From a bacterium (GTDB taxonomy: Bacteria > Latescibacterota > Latescibacteria > Latescibacterales > Latescibacteraceae), in the NCBI GenBank assembly GCA_021372535.1, contig JAJFUH010000077.1, positions 1-25,112 on the forward strand: a stretch of 25,112 nt of DNA. Direction: 5' to 3'. The position numbers and the translations under genes were made by a program. How positions within the stretch are numbered: position 1 is the first letter of the stretch; the number at the start of each line of letters is the position of its first letter. The notes under the pieces are model-generated. The model did no database searches, was not told where the DNA came from, and saw only the letters and a list, made by a program, of their open reading frames with translations. Positions 8,271-15,093 of this stretch are shown here, one piece after another.

Positions 8271-8675
8271 ATGGCGAAACAGAATGAATCCGAAGGTGTA
8301 ATGAATACCATCGTTGGAAAGGGTACCAGAATCGAGGGACAGATGGATGTCGCTCAGAGCATCAGGATTGATGGTACATTCAAAGGATCGATTACCGCCG
8401 CCGATACACTTATTGTCGGTTCTTCCGGAGATCTTTCCGATGTATCGGTCAAGGTTAAAAATGCCATCATCGGCGGAAAAATAAAAGGGAATATCATCGC
8501 GTCTAATAAAATTACCCTTGAAAGCACCTCTAACCTCGAGGGTGATCTAACCGCCAAGCTTCTCGTGATCGAAGAAGGCGCGTTGTTTTCCGGGAACTGC
8601 AGAAGTGGTGATAAAACTGACCCCCATACTTCAACATTTGCTCTGAAGCCTGCAAACATTCTCGATAAGCATTAA
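8271..8675 (+). CDS. Bactofilin (polymer-forming cytoskeletal protein)
   Basis: This 134-residue protein shows the bactofilin right-handed beta-helix pattern of short hydrophobic rungs: 'NTIVGKGTRIEGQM', 'SIRIDGTFKGSI', 'LIVGSSGDL', 'NAIIGGKIKGNI', 'ITLESTSNLEGDL', 'LVIEEGALFSGNC'. Bactofilins polymerise without nucleotide on the inner membrane and place cell-wall enzymes. The frame is open upstream to 8172, but the preceding 33 codons do not look like bactofilin, while ATG 8271 has a strong GGGGGGAG at 8262-8269, so I place the start there. It sits between the M23 peptidase and atpI, an arrangement known from FCB bacteria. Confidence 0.92.
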   Translation: MAKQNESEGVMNTIVGKGTRIEGQMDVAQSIRIDGTFKGSITAADTLIVGSSGDLSDVSVKVKNAIIGGKIKGNIIASNKITLESTSNLEGDLTAKLLVIEEGALFSGNCRSGDKTDPHTSTFALKPANILDKH

Positions 8676-8700
8676 AACATGAAATCGGAATGCGGAGAAA

Positions 8701-9114
8701 ATGAATCATCAGACATCCGGAGAAAATGAACAGGTCAGGGTTTTTGTCAGAACAACACAGAAAACGGCGCTTTTAGCCGGAACTGTCATCGGAGCGATTC
8801 TTTCATTTTTCTGGTCTGGTCCCATCGGTTATGGTTTTTTATCGGGAGTCGGGGTGAGTGTTATCAATTTTCAGCTCATGGCTGTCGATGCTTACCATGT
8901 TACCGGGAAAACACCCGATGCATCACGGAAATACATTATCGGACGGTTTATTATCCGTTTCGCTATAATGTTCGGATTTATCAGCCTTATTGTTACTCGT
9001 ACTGATTTCAATGTATTTGCCGCGTTTGCGGGACTGTTTTTTGTTCAAGTGATTCTTATCGGAGGGCGGTTGGCACATATGGCTCGCCTTGCGGTTAAAA
9101 CTTCCAAAGGTTAA
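8701..9114 (+). CDS. atpI: ATP synthase protein I (AtpI-like)
   Basis: A 137-residue protein with four predicted membrane helices (~22-40, 44-62, 82-101, 105-123), preceding atpB by 4 bp. Size, topology and position identify the AtpI family; sequence conservation in this family is low, so the call rests largely on context. AtpI is reported to help assemble the c-ring in some bacteria, which is interesting given the two unusual c genes downstream. The start has a GGAG-type ribosome binding site just upstream (GCGGAGAAAATG). Confidence 0.82.
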   Translation: MNHQTSGENEQVRVFVRTTQKTALLAGTVIGAILSFFWSGPIGYGFLSGVGVSVINFQLMAVDAYHVTGKTPDASRKYIIGRFIIRFAIMFGFISLIVTRTDFNVFAAFAGLFFVQVILIGGRLAHMARLAVKTSKG

Positions 9115-9118
9115 CTGA

Positions 9119-9961
9119 ATGACGGGTAAAAAATTACTGATTCTGGCCGGTATCTTTTTCGCAGCGGAAATACTTGTTCTCATCGTTTTTGGCGGAATAG
9201 GCCAGAATGCCGAAAAAGAAGGGGTGGAACTCTTCAGAGTCGGCCCTGTGACGTTCTACAGGCATGAAATGGGGCTCGAAAATTTCCAGGAAGTCCCCCG
9301 CTGGAATCTCGACAGTACTCCCGAAGGCGAAACCACCTTCTGGGCGCTCAATAAAAAAACCACCGTCATGATTATCATCATCGATATTTTCATCGTTCTT
9401 ATGGCTTACCTTGCGACCCGGACAATCCGACATGTGCCCGGGAGAATCCAGAATATTTTTGAAATCATCGTGGAACTCTTTTCGGGGCTGATTATACAGA
9501 CGCTCGGCGAGAACGGAAAACGTCACGTTCCCATGCTCGGCTCGCTGTTCCTTTTCATATGGCTCAGCAATATCATCGGGTCGATACCGCTCACTGCCGA
9601 ACCGACCCGTGACCTCAATGTTCCCATCGCCCATATGCTTGTCGTGCTTTTCGTCGTTCACTTCGAGGCGATTCGTGTCAAAGGATTAAAGGCCTACCTG
9701 AAGAGTTATAACGAGCCGTTTTTTGTGATGCTGCCTCTCAATGTCATCGGCGAGATTGCAAAGGGAGTATCCCTTGCATTCCGTCTGTTCGGCAACATTC
9801 TCGGCGGCGCGATTATCGTGACGGTTATCTCGTATCTTATCAAGTTCACCATGCTGCCGGTCGGGCTGAACCTGTTTTTCGGAATTTTTGTCGGCACGAT
9901 TCAGGCGTTTGTTTTCACCATGCTGAGCATGACCTATATAGCTGTAGCTATTGCTGATTGA
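9119..9961 (+). CDS. atpB: F-type ATP synthase subunit a
   Basis: The 280-residue integral membrane protein forms the stator half-channels of Fo. It has an N-terminal hydrophobic segment, a ~50-residue periplasmic stretch, then the conserved helices with 'SNIIGSIPLTAEPTRDLNVPIA'-type residues. The essential stator arginine is R222 in SLAFRLFGNILGG, equivalent to E. coli R210. The C-terminus 'FGIFVGTIQAFVFTMLSMTYI' is typical of the family. Ion specificity cannot be told from this protein alone. The stop codon lies 14 bp before the start of the triplicated c gene. Confidence 0.95.
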   Translation: MTGKKLLILAGIFFAAEILVLIVFGGIGQNAEKEGVELFRVGPVTFYRHEMGLENFQEVPRWNLDSTPEGETTFWALNKKTTVMIIIIDIFIVLMAYLATRTIRHVPGRIQNIFEIIVELFSGLIIQTLGENGKRHVPMLGSLFLFIWLSNIIGSIPLTAEPTRDLNVPIAHMLVVLFVVHFEAIRVKGLKAYLKSYNEPFFVMLPLNVIGEIAKGVSLAFRLFGNILGGAIIVTVISYLIKFTMLPVGLNLFFGIFVGTIQAFVFTMLSMTYIAVAIAD

Positions 9962-9975
9962 AAGGTAATTGTACC

Positions 9976-10692
9976 ATGGATTGGATTCTTGTGGCAAAAT
10001 GCGTCGGTGCCAGTCTGGCGGTAGGTATCGCAGCGTTCGGGAGCGCTTTTGGCGAGGGATATATCGCGATGAAAGCCTCCGAAGCGATCGCCCGTCAGCC
10101 CAGGGCATCGAGCGAGATAGTCCGAACCATGCTCATTACCCAGGCTGTGAGTGAGACTGCCGGAATCTTCGGCCTTCTTATATCGATCATACTGATTTTT
10201 GTCGCGCCGAGCAGGGGAGGCATAACCCAGGCGGTTAGTCTTTTCGCGGCGGGATTATGCATGGGCGTTGGTGCTATCGGCGCCGGTGTCGGCTCCGGGC
10301 AGGCGGGAGGAGCTGCCTGCGAATCCATCGGACGATATCCCCGGCTTTCCGCCAATATTCTTCTTACCACGCTTGTCGGCCAGGCCATTGTTCAGACGGG
10401 GTGCATTTTTGCGCTTGTTGTTTCCATGCTTCTCAGCATAACCGTACCCTCGGTGGATACTGTCGCAGCGATGGGTGCCATGCTCGGGGCGGGATGCGCG
10501 ATGGGATTCGGCGCTATCGGAGCGGGGATCAGCACCGGTTTCACCGCAAAAAACGCAATATGGGGCATGTCCAGAAAATCGAGTATCGGCGGTGTTCTCA
10601 CGAGGACCATGCTGCTCGGTCAGGCGGTTGCCCATGCTGGGGCTATCTATTCACTGATCATTGCATTTTTACTCATATTCGGCAATAAATGA
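9976..10692 (+). CDS. Triplicated ATP synthase subunit c: three fused hairpins, one carboxylate
   Basis: This 238-residue protein consists of three c-subunit hairpins (six membrane helices) in one chain. Landmarks recur with an exact 80-residue period: helix-1 site E27/S107/T187 and helix-2 site E60/Q140/H220. Hairpin 1 (AVSETAGIF) keeps the ion-binding Glu and the RQP loop; hairpin 2 (AIVQTGCIF) has Gln and an RYP loop; hairpin 3 (AVAHAGAIY) has His and an RKS loop. The Gly-rich packing motifs of helix 1 persist, so all three should still pack in a ring. A TTG start at 9958 overlapping the atpB stop is possible, but ATG 9976 has AAAGGT 9 nt upstream and begins the hairpin properly. Standard bacterial c subunits are 70-90 residues. 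Fused c proteins are known from archaeal and V-type enzymes and from Acetobacterium; this pattern of one site per three hairpins beside a bacterial F1 is unusual. Confidence 0.93.
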   Translation: MDWILVAKCVGASLAVGIAAFGSAFGEGYIAMKASEAIARQPRASSEIVRTMLITQAVSETAGIFGLLISIILIFVAPSRGGITQAVSLFAAGLCMGVGAIGAGVGSGQAGGAACESIGRYPRLSANILLTTLVGQAIVQTGCIFALVVSMLLSITVPSVDTVAAMGAMLGAGCAMGFGAIGAGISTGFTAKNAIWGMSRKSSIGGVLTRTMLLGQAVAHAGAIYSLIIAFLLIFGNK

Positions 10693-10806
10693 ACTGTCAG
10701 TAAAAAACACAGTCTTGAGAATACGGGCTGTCGCTGTCAGGTGGCGGCAAGAAATGCAGGTGTATATGCCCTTGACAGCGGCAAAACAATATTTTGTCAC
10801 CGGGCG

Positions 10807-10828
10807 GGTGGAAAAGATACTTTTCACC
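10807..10828 (+). promoter_or_regulatory. Hairpin directly upstream of the single-hairpin c gene
   Basis: GGTG (10807-10810) plus AAAAG (10812-10816) pair with CTTTT (10820-10824) plus CACC (10825-10828), with one bulged G and a 3-nt loop. The hairpin ends 8 nt before the AAAGGAG ribosome binding site. It has no T-run, so it is not a terminator. Further upstream CGCTGTCA (10732-10739) can pair with TGACAGCG (10773-10780). A role in mRNA processing or stability between the two c genes is an inference. Confidence 0.45.
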
Positions 10829-10849
10829 TCCCACTGAAAGGAGTATCAT

Positions 10850-11107
10850 ATGGCAATTGAAGGTGTTCACCTGGTTGATATGGCCCGATATCTCGGGGCA
10901 GGTCTGTGCATGGGCATGGGAGCTCTCGGACCCGGACTCGGCGAAGGTTTCGCAGCCGGAAAAGCGTGCGAGGGTATTGCCCGTGCTCCCGAGCAGGCGG
11001 CGCTTCTGACGAGAACGATGCTCGTCGGTCAGGCGGTTTCGGAATCGACCGGTATTTATTCGCTGGTGATTTCGCTTCTGCTCATCTTTGTTGTGGGCGG
11101 ACAGTGA
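10850..11107 (+). CDS. atpE: ATP synthase subunit c, single hairpin with two carboxylates
   Basis: This 85-residue, two-helix protein is a canonical proteolipid. It aligns without gaps in the functional region to the sodium-type c subunit of Ilyobacter tartaricus as I remember it: E65, S66, T67 and Y70 (SESTGIY) and V63 are kept, while Gln32 is replaced by E32 ([11 protein letters not shown]). Each c monomer thus offers carboxylates on both helices. The motif ESTGIY suggests possible Na+ coordination, but E32 could instead favour proton binding; sequence alone does not decide. The loop reads ARAP rather than the usual ARQP. A strong AAAGGAG at 10837-10843 with 6-nt spacing gives it a clearly better ribosome binding site than the triplicated c gene, so higher synthesis is expected. 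Confidence 0.95.
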   Translation: MAIEGVHLVDMARYLGAGLCMGMGALGPGLGEGFAAGKACEGIARAPEQAALLTRTMLVGQAVSESTGIYSLVISLLLIFVVGGQ

Positions 11108-11122
11108 CAGTAAATTCTGTTT

Positions 11123-11149
11123 TGACAGGATTTACAAGATTTCCAAGAT
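11123..11149 (+). repeat. Short degenerate tandem repeat (GATTTAC/AGATTTCC words)
   Basis: The tract reads as successive degenerate words AGGATTTAC, AAGATTTCC, AAGATGTTA right after the atpE stop. The word GATTTACAA also occurs in the intergenic region at 7088-7096, suggesting members of the same dispersed family. Confidence 0.4.
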
Positions 11150-11183
11150 GTTATCTGAATTTGTTCTTTACATGATTATTATA

Positions 11184-11290
11184 GACTGTAATCCGGTCTG
11201 AAATATGGTGTTAGCCGAATAATCACTTTAGGTTACAGTGATTCGGCGATGTGATTACAGTCCCTCGGAGATACCGGAAACGGTATTTCC
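11184..11290 (+). promoter_or_regulatory. Highly structured leader between atpE and atpF
   Basis: Three nested or consecutive inverted repeats fill this spacer. GACTGTAATC (11184-11193) pairs perfectly with GATTACAGTC (11253-11262). Inside it, GCCGA (11214-11218) and ATCACT (11222-11227) pair with AGTGAT (11237-11242) and TCGGC (11243-11247). Next, GGAGATACCG (11267-11276) pairs with CGGTATTTCC (11281-11290) across a GAAA tetraloop, a typical stable RNA hairpin. The atpF ribosome binding site GGAGAGAG (11311-11318) follows 20 nt later. There is no T-run. The structure is seen; an mRNA-stability, processing or ligand-sensing role is inference. Confidence 0.6.
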
Positions 11291-11323
11291 GGAGGGAGTT
11301 TCGGGAAACCGGAGAGAGACCCC

Positions 11324-11803
11324 ATGATCAGTATTAACGCGACACTGATTTTAACGATTCTCAACTTTGTTCTGCTCATTGTTGTGCTCAGGACCATTCT
11401 GTTCAAGCCCATGGTGAAATTCCTTGATGAGCGGGCGAAAAAGATCGATGAATCACTCAGGCAGGCGGAAGAGAATGCCCAGCGGGCAGAAGAAATGATT
11501 GTCGAGCATGACCGGAAGATCGCCGAAGCCCGCGCCAAATCTTCCGAAATTATCGATGCCGCCATGTCTCAGGCTTCAAAGGAAAGCCGTGCTGTCATCG
11601 CCGAAGCCCGTGACAAGGCGCAGGCAACCATCGATTCCGCCCGTGAAGAGATAGTGATCGAGGCAGAACGGATCAAGCAGGAGCTTCGCAGTGAGGTGGC
11701 CTCAATGACAGTACAGCTTGCGGGCAAGGTGCTTGAACGTGAAATCAGCGAGAAAGACCACCGGGACCTGATCAACAAGAGCCTCGATATTATGGGATCG
11801 TGA
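11324..11803 (+). CDS. atpF: F-type ATP synthase subunit b
   Basis: The 159-residue protein forms the peripheral stalk. It has one N-terminal membrane helix (~5-26, INATLILTILNFVLLIVVLR), then a long, charged coiled coil (~30-140, rich in AEE, AEA and EARAK heptads) and the C-terminal delta-contact region 'MTVQLAGKVLEREIS'. Length is standard. Only one b gene is present in the cluster. The start is supported by GGAGAGAG at 11311-11318. The gene is separated from atpE by 216 bp and from atpH by 168 bp, which is long for an ATP synthase operon. Confidence 0.95.
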   Translation: MISINATLILTILNFVLLIVVLRTILFKPMVKFLDERAKKIDESLRQAEENAQRAEEMIVEHDRKIAEARAKSSEIIDAAMSQASKESRAVIAEARDKAQATIDSAREEIVIEAERIKQELRSEVASMTVQLAGKVLEREISEKDHRDLINKSLDIMGS

Positions 11804-11814
11804 CGGTTGAGTGA

Positions 11815-11841
11815 CCGGCTTCACCGGCAGTGGTAAGCCGG
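11815..11841 (+). promoter_or_regulatory. Inverted repeat in the atpF-atpH spacer
   Basis: CCGGCTT (11815-11821) pairs perfectly with AAGCCGG (11835-11841); ACC (11823-11825) and GGT (11832-11834) extend the stem after one bulged base. No T-run follows, so it is not an intrinsic terminator. It adds to the pattern of structured spacers in this operon. Confidence 0.45.
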
Positions 11842-11971
11842 AATGTACATTGACGGACTCCGAGCGGATCGGGAAGTTTGATTTATATGGTTCGCTGCCC
11901 CGGCGGGATATAAAGGCATATGAATCCTGCGGGTATGAATCCATGTCCTGATACACACCTGTGAGGGTGAG

Positions 11972-12508
11972 ATGATACAAAACAGGCAGATCGCAAAACG
12001 GTATGCAAAGGCTTTTCTCCATGAAAAACTCGATAAAAACGCATTCGATGCGATGACCGAAGAGTTAAAGGTTTTCGTGGATTTTCTCAAATCGGACGAG
12101 ACTGCCCGGGAGTTTTTTACCAGTCCGCTTATCCCGAAGGAGTCCAAGCTTGGCATTATCAGGGAAATGGGCGCTAAACTGGGATTTAATGGATATACGG
12201 TCTCTCTTCTCGATATGCTGATCAGGAAAAACCGTATAAAGCTCCTCGAAACAATATATGAAGAACTCAGGGAAATTTCGGATCACGTTCATAACCGTAT
12301 TCGCGTCGCGGTGACAACCGCATTTGAACCGTCAGTCGGTGAGCTCGATGATATGGCGAAAAAGATCAGCAGCTTTTTCGGCCGTAAAGCCCTCGTGGAG
12401 CGTCAGGTCGATCCCTCGATTATCGGAGGATTCACTCTCGAGGGAGACGGAAAATTTATCGATATAAGCGTAATTGGCCAGATCAGGAAGGCGCTGTCTA
12501 ATGTGTGA
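11972..12508 (+). CDS. atpH: F-type ATP synthase subunit delta (OSCP)
   Basis: The 178-residue protein links the peripheral stalk to the top of the alpha3beta3 hexamer. The N-terminal helical domain starts 'QIAKRYAKAFLHEK', a family hallmark, and the C-terminal signature is 'VDPSIIGGFTLEGDGKFIDISVIGQI'. Length is normal. The ribosome binding site is GAGGGTGAG at 11963-11971, immediately before the ATG. Confidence 0.94.
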   Translation: MIQNRQIAKRYAKAFLHEKLDKNAFDAMTEELKVFVDFLKSDETAREFFTSPLIPKESKLGIIREMGAKLGFNGYTVSLLDMLIRKNRIKLLETIYEELREISDHVHNRIRVAVTTAFEPSVGELDDMAKKISSFFGRKALVERQVDPSIIGGFTLEGDGKFIDISVIGQIRKALSNV

Positions 12509-12549
12509 ATCCCCCGGAGGGATACTGTAAAATTCACATTCGGAAAACC

Positions 12550-12605
12550 ATAGACCAAGAACCATAAACTATAAACTATAGACCAAGAACCATAAACCAT
12601 AAACT
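12550..12605 (+). repeat. Two tandem 28-bp units just upstream of atpA
   Basis: Units 12550-12577 and 12578-12605 begin ATAGACCAAGAACCATAAAC and differ at one base (T12570 versus C12598). The units themselves are built from ACCATAAAC/CTATAAAC words. The array ends 21 bp before the atpA start and would be within the transcript leader if the operon is read through. Copy number could vary between strains. Confidence 0.8.
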
Positions 12606-12626
12606 ATCTGAAAAAAGGTTCCTATA

Positions 12627-14138
12627 ATGAATATTCGCCCTGAAGAAATCAGTTCCGTTATTCAGCAGGAAATCAGCGAATTCAAGATGGAACTCGAGGT
12701 CGAGGAAGTCGGCAGGGTCATCAGTACCGGTGATGGAGTCGCCCGGGTTTACGGCCTGAAAAACTGCTTATATTCGGAGCTTGTTGAGTTTTCCAACGGT
12801 GTATTCGGAATGGCGCTCAATCTCGAGGAAGAAAACGTCGGTTGTATCCTTTTCGGTTCAGATACCCTGGTTCATGAGGGTGACAGGGTTTCCCGGACAG
12901 GACGTGTGATGTCGGTGCCGGTCGGAGAGAGCATGCTGGGCCGGGTGGTCAATCCCCTCGGACAGCCCATCGACGGCAAGGGAGAGATCAAGACCGAGAT
13001 TACAAAGCCTATCGACATCAAGGCTCCCGGGGTGGTTCAGCGCCATCCTGTCAAGGAACCGCTCCAGACCGGTCTCAAGTCGATCGACTCGATGGTTCCC
13101 ATTGGCCGCGGCCAGCGCGAGCTCATCATCGGCGACCGTCAGACCGGTAAGACCGCTATTGCGATAGATACCATCATCAATCAGAAAGACACCGATGTTT
13201 ACTGCATCTATGTCGCTATCGGGCAGAAAATGTCCACGGTTGCCAAGGTCGTGTCCTCTCTCGAGGAGGCCGGTGCGATGGATTACTCAATCGTCGTTGT
13301 GGCGAGCGCTTCCGATCCTGCGCCGCTCCAGTATATAGCTCCTTTCACCGGCGCCACAATCGGTGAATTTTTCCGTGACAACGGCAAACATGCGCTCATC
13401 GTGTATGACGACCTCTCGAAACACGCGGTAAGCTGGCGTCAGGTAGCGCTCATCCTGCGGCGTCCCCCCGGGCGAGAGGCGTATCCGGGCGATGTGTTCT
13501 ATCTCCATTCGAGGCTTCTCGAACGCGCAGCGAAACTTAACGACGACCTCGGAGGCGGTTCGCTGACCGCGCTCCCGATAATCGAGACCCAGGCAGGCGA
13601 TATTTCCGCTTATATTCCGACGAACGTTATTTCGATTACGGACGGCCAGATATTCCTCGAATCGAACCTGTTCTATTCGGGATTCCGGCCTGCGATCAAT
13701 GCGGGGCTTTCGGTCTCCCGTGTCGGTGGGAACGCACAGATCAAGGCAATGAAGCAGGTCGCCGGTCAGCTTCGCCTCGACCTTGCGCAGTACAGGGAAC
13801 TCGAAGCGTTCGCCAAGTTCGGTTCCGATCTTGACAAGACGACCCTCGCCCAGCTGCGGCGCGGCCAGACCATGATGGAACTGCTCAAGCAGGACCAGTT
13901 CGCGCCTATGCCTGTCGAGATGCAGGTTGCCGTTCTCTTTCTCGGAGTCCGGGGACACCTCGATGATATCCCCATAGGGCAGGTTCGGCGGTTTGAAGCC
14001 GAGTTCGTCAAGTTCATGAATTCAGAGGGTAAGGATGTACTTGAAGCGATCAGAAAAGAAAAAGAAATGTCCGTTCAGGCCGTGGAGCTTCTCACCAGGC
14101 GTATTGAAGAGTTCAAGGCCACATTCGTGGTGAAATGA
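12627..14138 (+). CDS. atpA: F-type ATP synthase subunit alpha
   Basis: The 503-residue subunit is the non-catalytic nucleotide-binding partner of beta in F1. The P-loop GDRQTGKT is at 169-176, the same numbering as in E. coli. '[19 protein letters not shown]' supplies the arginine finger R365. The N-terminal beta-barrel ('[17 protein letters not shown]') and the C-terminal helical bundle are complete. The P-loop Gln (GDRQ) and overall form are those of bacterial F-type alpha and not A/V-type subunits, which fixes the class of the enzyme despite the odd rotor. AAAGGTT at 12614-12620 is the ribosome binding site. Confidence 0.97.
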   Translation: MNIRPEEISSVIQQEISEFKMELEVEEVGRVISTGDGVARVYGLKNCLYSELVEFSNGVFGMALNLEEENVGCILFGSDTLVHEGDRVSRTGRVMSVPVGESMLGRVVNPLGQPIDGKGEIKTEITKPIDIKAPGVVQRHPVKEPLQTGLKSIDSMVPIGRGQRELIIGDRQTGKTAIAIDTIINQKDTDVYCIYVAIGQKMSTVAKVVSSLEEAGAMDYSIVVVASASDPAPLQYIAPFTGATIGEFFRDNGKHALIVYDDLSKHAVSWRQVALILRRPPGREAYPGDVFYLHSRLLERAAKLNDDLGGGSLTALPIIETQAGDISAYIPTNVISITDGQIFLESNLFYSGFRPAINAGLSVSRVGGNAQIKAMKQVAGQLRLDLAQYRELEAFAKFGSDLDKTTLAQLRRGQTMMELLKQDQFAPMPVEMQVAVLFLGVRGHLDDIPIGQVRRFEAEFVKFMNSEGKDVLEAIRKEKEMSVQAVELLTRRIEEFKATFVVK

Positions 14139-14149
14139 CGGGGTGATTC

Positions 14150-15013
14150 ATGGCGACAATCAGGGAGATAAAACGTCGCATAACGGCTGTTAAATCCACC
14201 CAGAAAATTACGCGGGCGATGCAGATGGTTGCCGCGGCAAAACTGCGCCGTGCCCAGGAAAATATTCTGAAGGCGAGACCGTTTGCCCGGATGCTCGATA
14301 ATACCATCGCGCAGGTGGCAATGCGGGCGAAGCGCGATATCCACCCGCTGCTTGCCGAACGCCATGAGGACCGGAAGCGTCTTCTTGTAGTCGTTACCGC
14401 CGATTCGGGGCTGTGCGGCGGATTCAATGCCAATACCATCAAAGCCGCCCGGACCTATATCGAGGAACACCAGGGCAGTGAGACAACCCTGTTCTGTATC
14501 GGGAGAAAAGGGAGGGACATTTTCAGGCGGATGGGAGCGCCGATTGTCGGCCAGAAAGTGATGTTTTTCAACCACCTCAAATATGCCGATTCCATCGAAG
14601 CCATAGCCCGGATCAAGGAGCTTTTTCTCAACGATCGGTATGACAGGGTTGATGTCATTTATAATGAATTCAAGAGCGCAATCAGCCAGATTCTCACCCA
14701 AAAGCAGCTCTTGCCTCTTGTTCCCGCCGCGCCGGAAGAAAGTGTCACCGCTGTCGATTATATTTATGAACCTGATGAATACGCGGTCTTTGACACCCTC
14801 ATCCCCTATCATCTCGAAATTCAGCTCTGGCGGATTCTTCTTGAATCTCATGCAGCCGAGATGGGAGCAAAAATGACTGCCATGGATGCGGCCACCGAAA
14901 ACGCCAATGACCTCCTGAAAGCCCTTACCATCAGCTACAACCGCGCCCGTCAGGCTGTGATCACCAAGGAGCTTTCCGAGATCGTCGGAGGCGCCGAAGG
15001 ATTGAAGGTTTGA
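14150..15013 (+). CDS. atpG: F-type ATP synthase subunit gamma
   Basis: The 287-residue central-shaft subunit has the expected terminal helices: N-terminal 'IREIKRRITAVKSTQKITRAM' region (residues 4-24) and C-terminal 'NDLLKALTISYNRARQAVITKEL'. The Rossmann-like middle contains 'VVTADSGLCGGFNANTIK'. It begins 11 bp after atpA with a GGGGTGA site at 14140-14146. It is the last ATP synthase gene here; atpD (beta) and atpC (epsilon) do not follow and must lie elsewhere in the genome. Confidence 0.96.
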   Translation: MATIREIKRRITAVKSTQKITRAMQMVAAAKLRRAQENILKARPFARMLDNTIAQVAMRAKRDIHPLLAERHEDRKRLLVVVTADSGLCGGFNANTIKAARTYIEEHQGSETTLFCIGRKGRDIFRRMGAPIVGQKVMFFNHLKYADSIEAIARIKELFLNDRYDRVDVIYNEFKSAISQILTQKQLLPLVPAAPEESVTAVDYIYEPDEYAVFDTLIPYHLEIQLWRILLESHAAEMGAKMTAMDAATENANDLLKALTISYNRARQAVITKELSEIVGGAEGLKV

Positions 15014-15037
15014 TCGAACCCATTCAGTAAAAGCTCT

Positions 15038-15074
15038 GCCGCACCGGTCTGTATATGTGTGCGGCGTTTTTTTT
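15038..15074 (+). terminator. Intrinsic terminator after atpG
   Basis: GCCGCAC (15038-15044) pairs with GTGCGGC (15059-15065), followed by eight T residues (15067-15074). It closes the ATP synthase operon and shows that the missing beta and epsilon genes are not simply further downstream in this transcript. Confidence 0.88.
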
Positions 15075-15093
15075 CCGTTCACAGAGGTATACA

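Noticed and set aside
10772-10800. Internal promoter for the single c gene beginning TTGACA at 10772
   Set aside because: No acceptable -10 hexamer is found at 16-18 bp spacing; TATTTT is only 12 bp away.
8701-15013. Assignment of the cluster to the N-type ATPase family
   Set aside because: N-type clusters carry atpQ and atpR and start with atpD-atpC; here neither is present and the order is that of a normal F-type cluster.
15055-15093. Upstream ATG for the Tat oxidoreductase
   Set aside because: It lies inside the terminator hairpin of atpG and would bury the twin-arginine motif; ATG 15094 has its own ribosome binding site.
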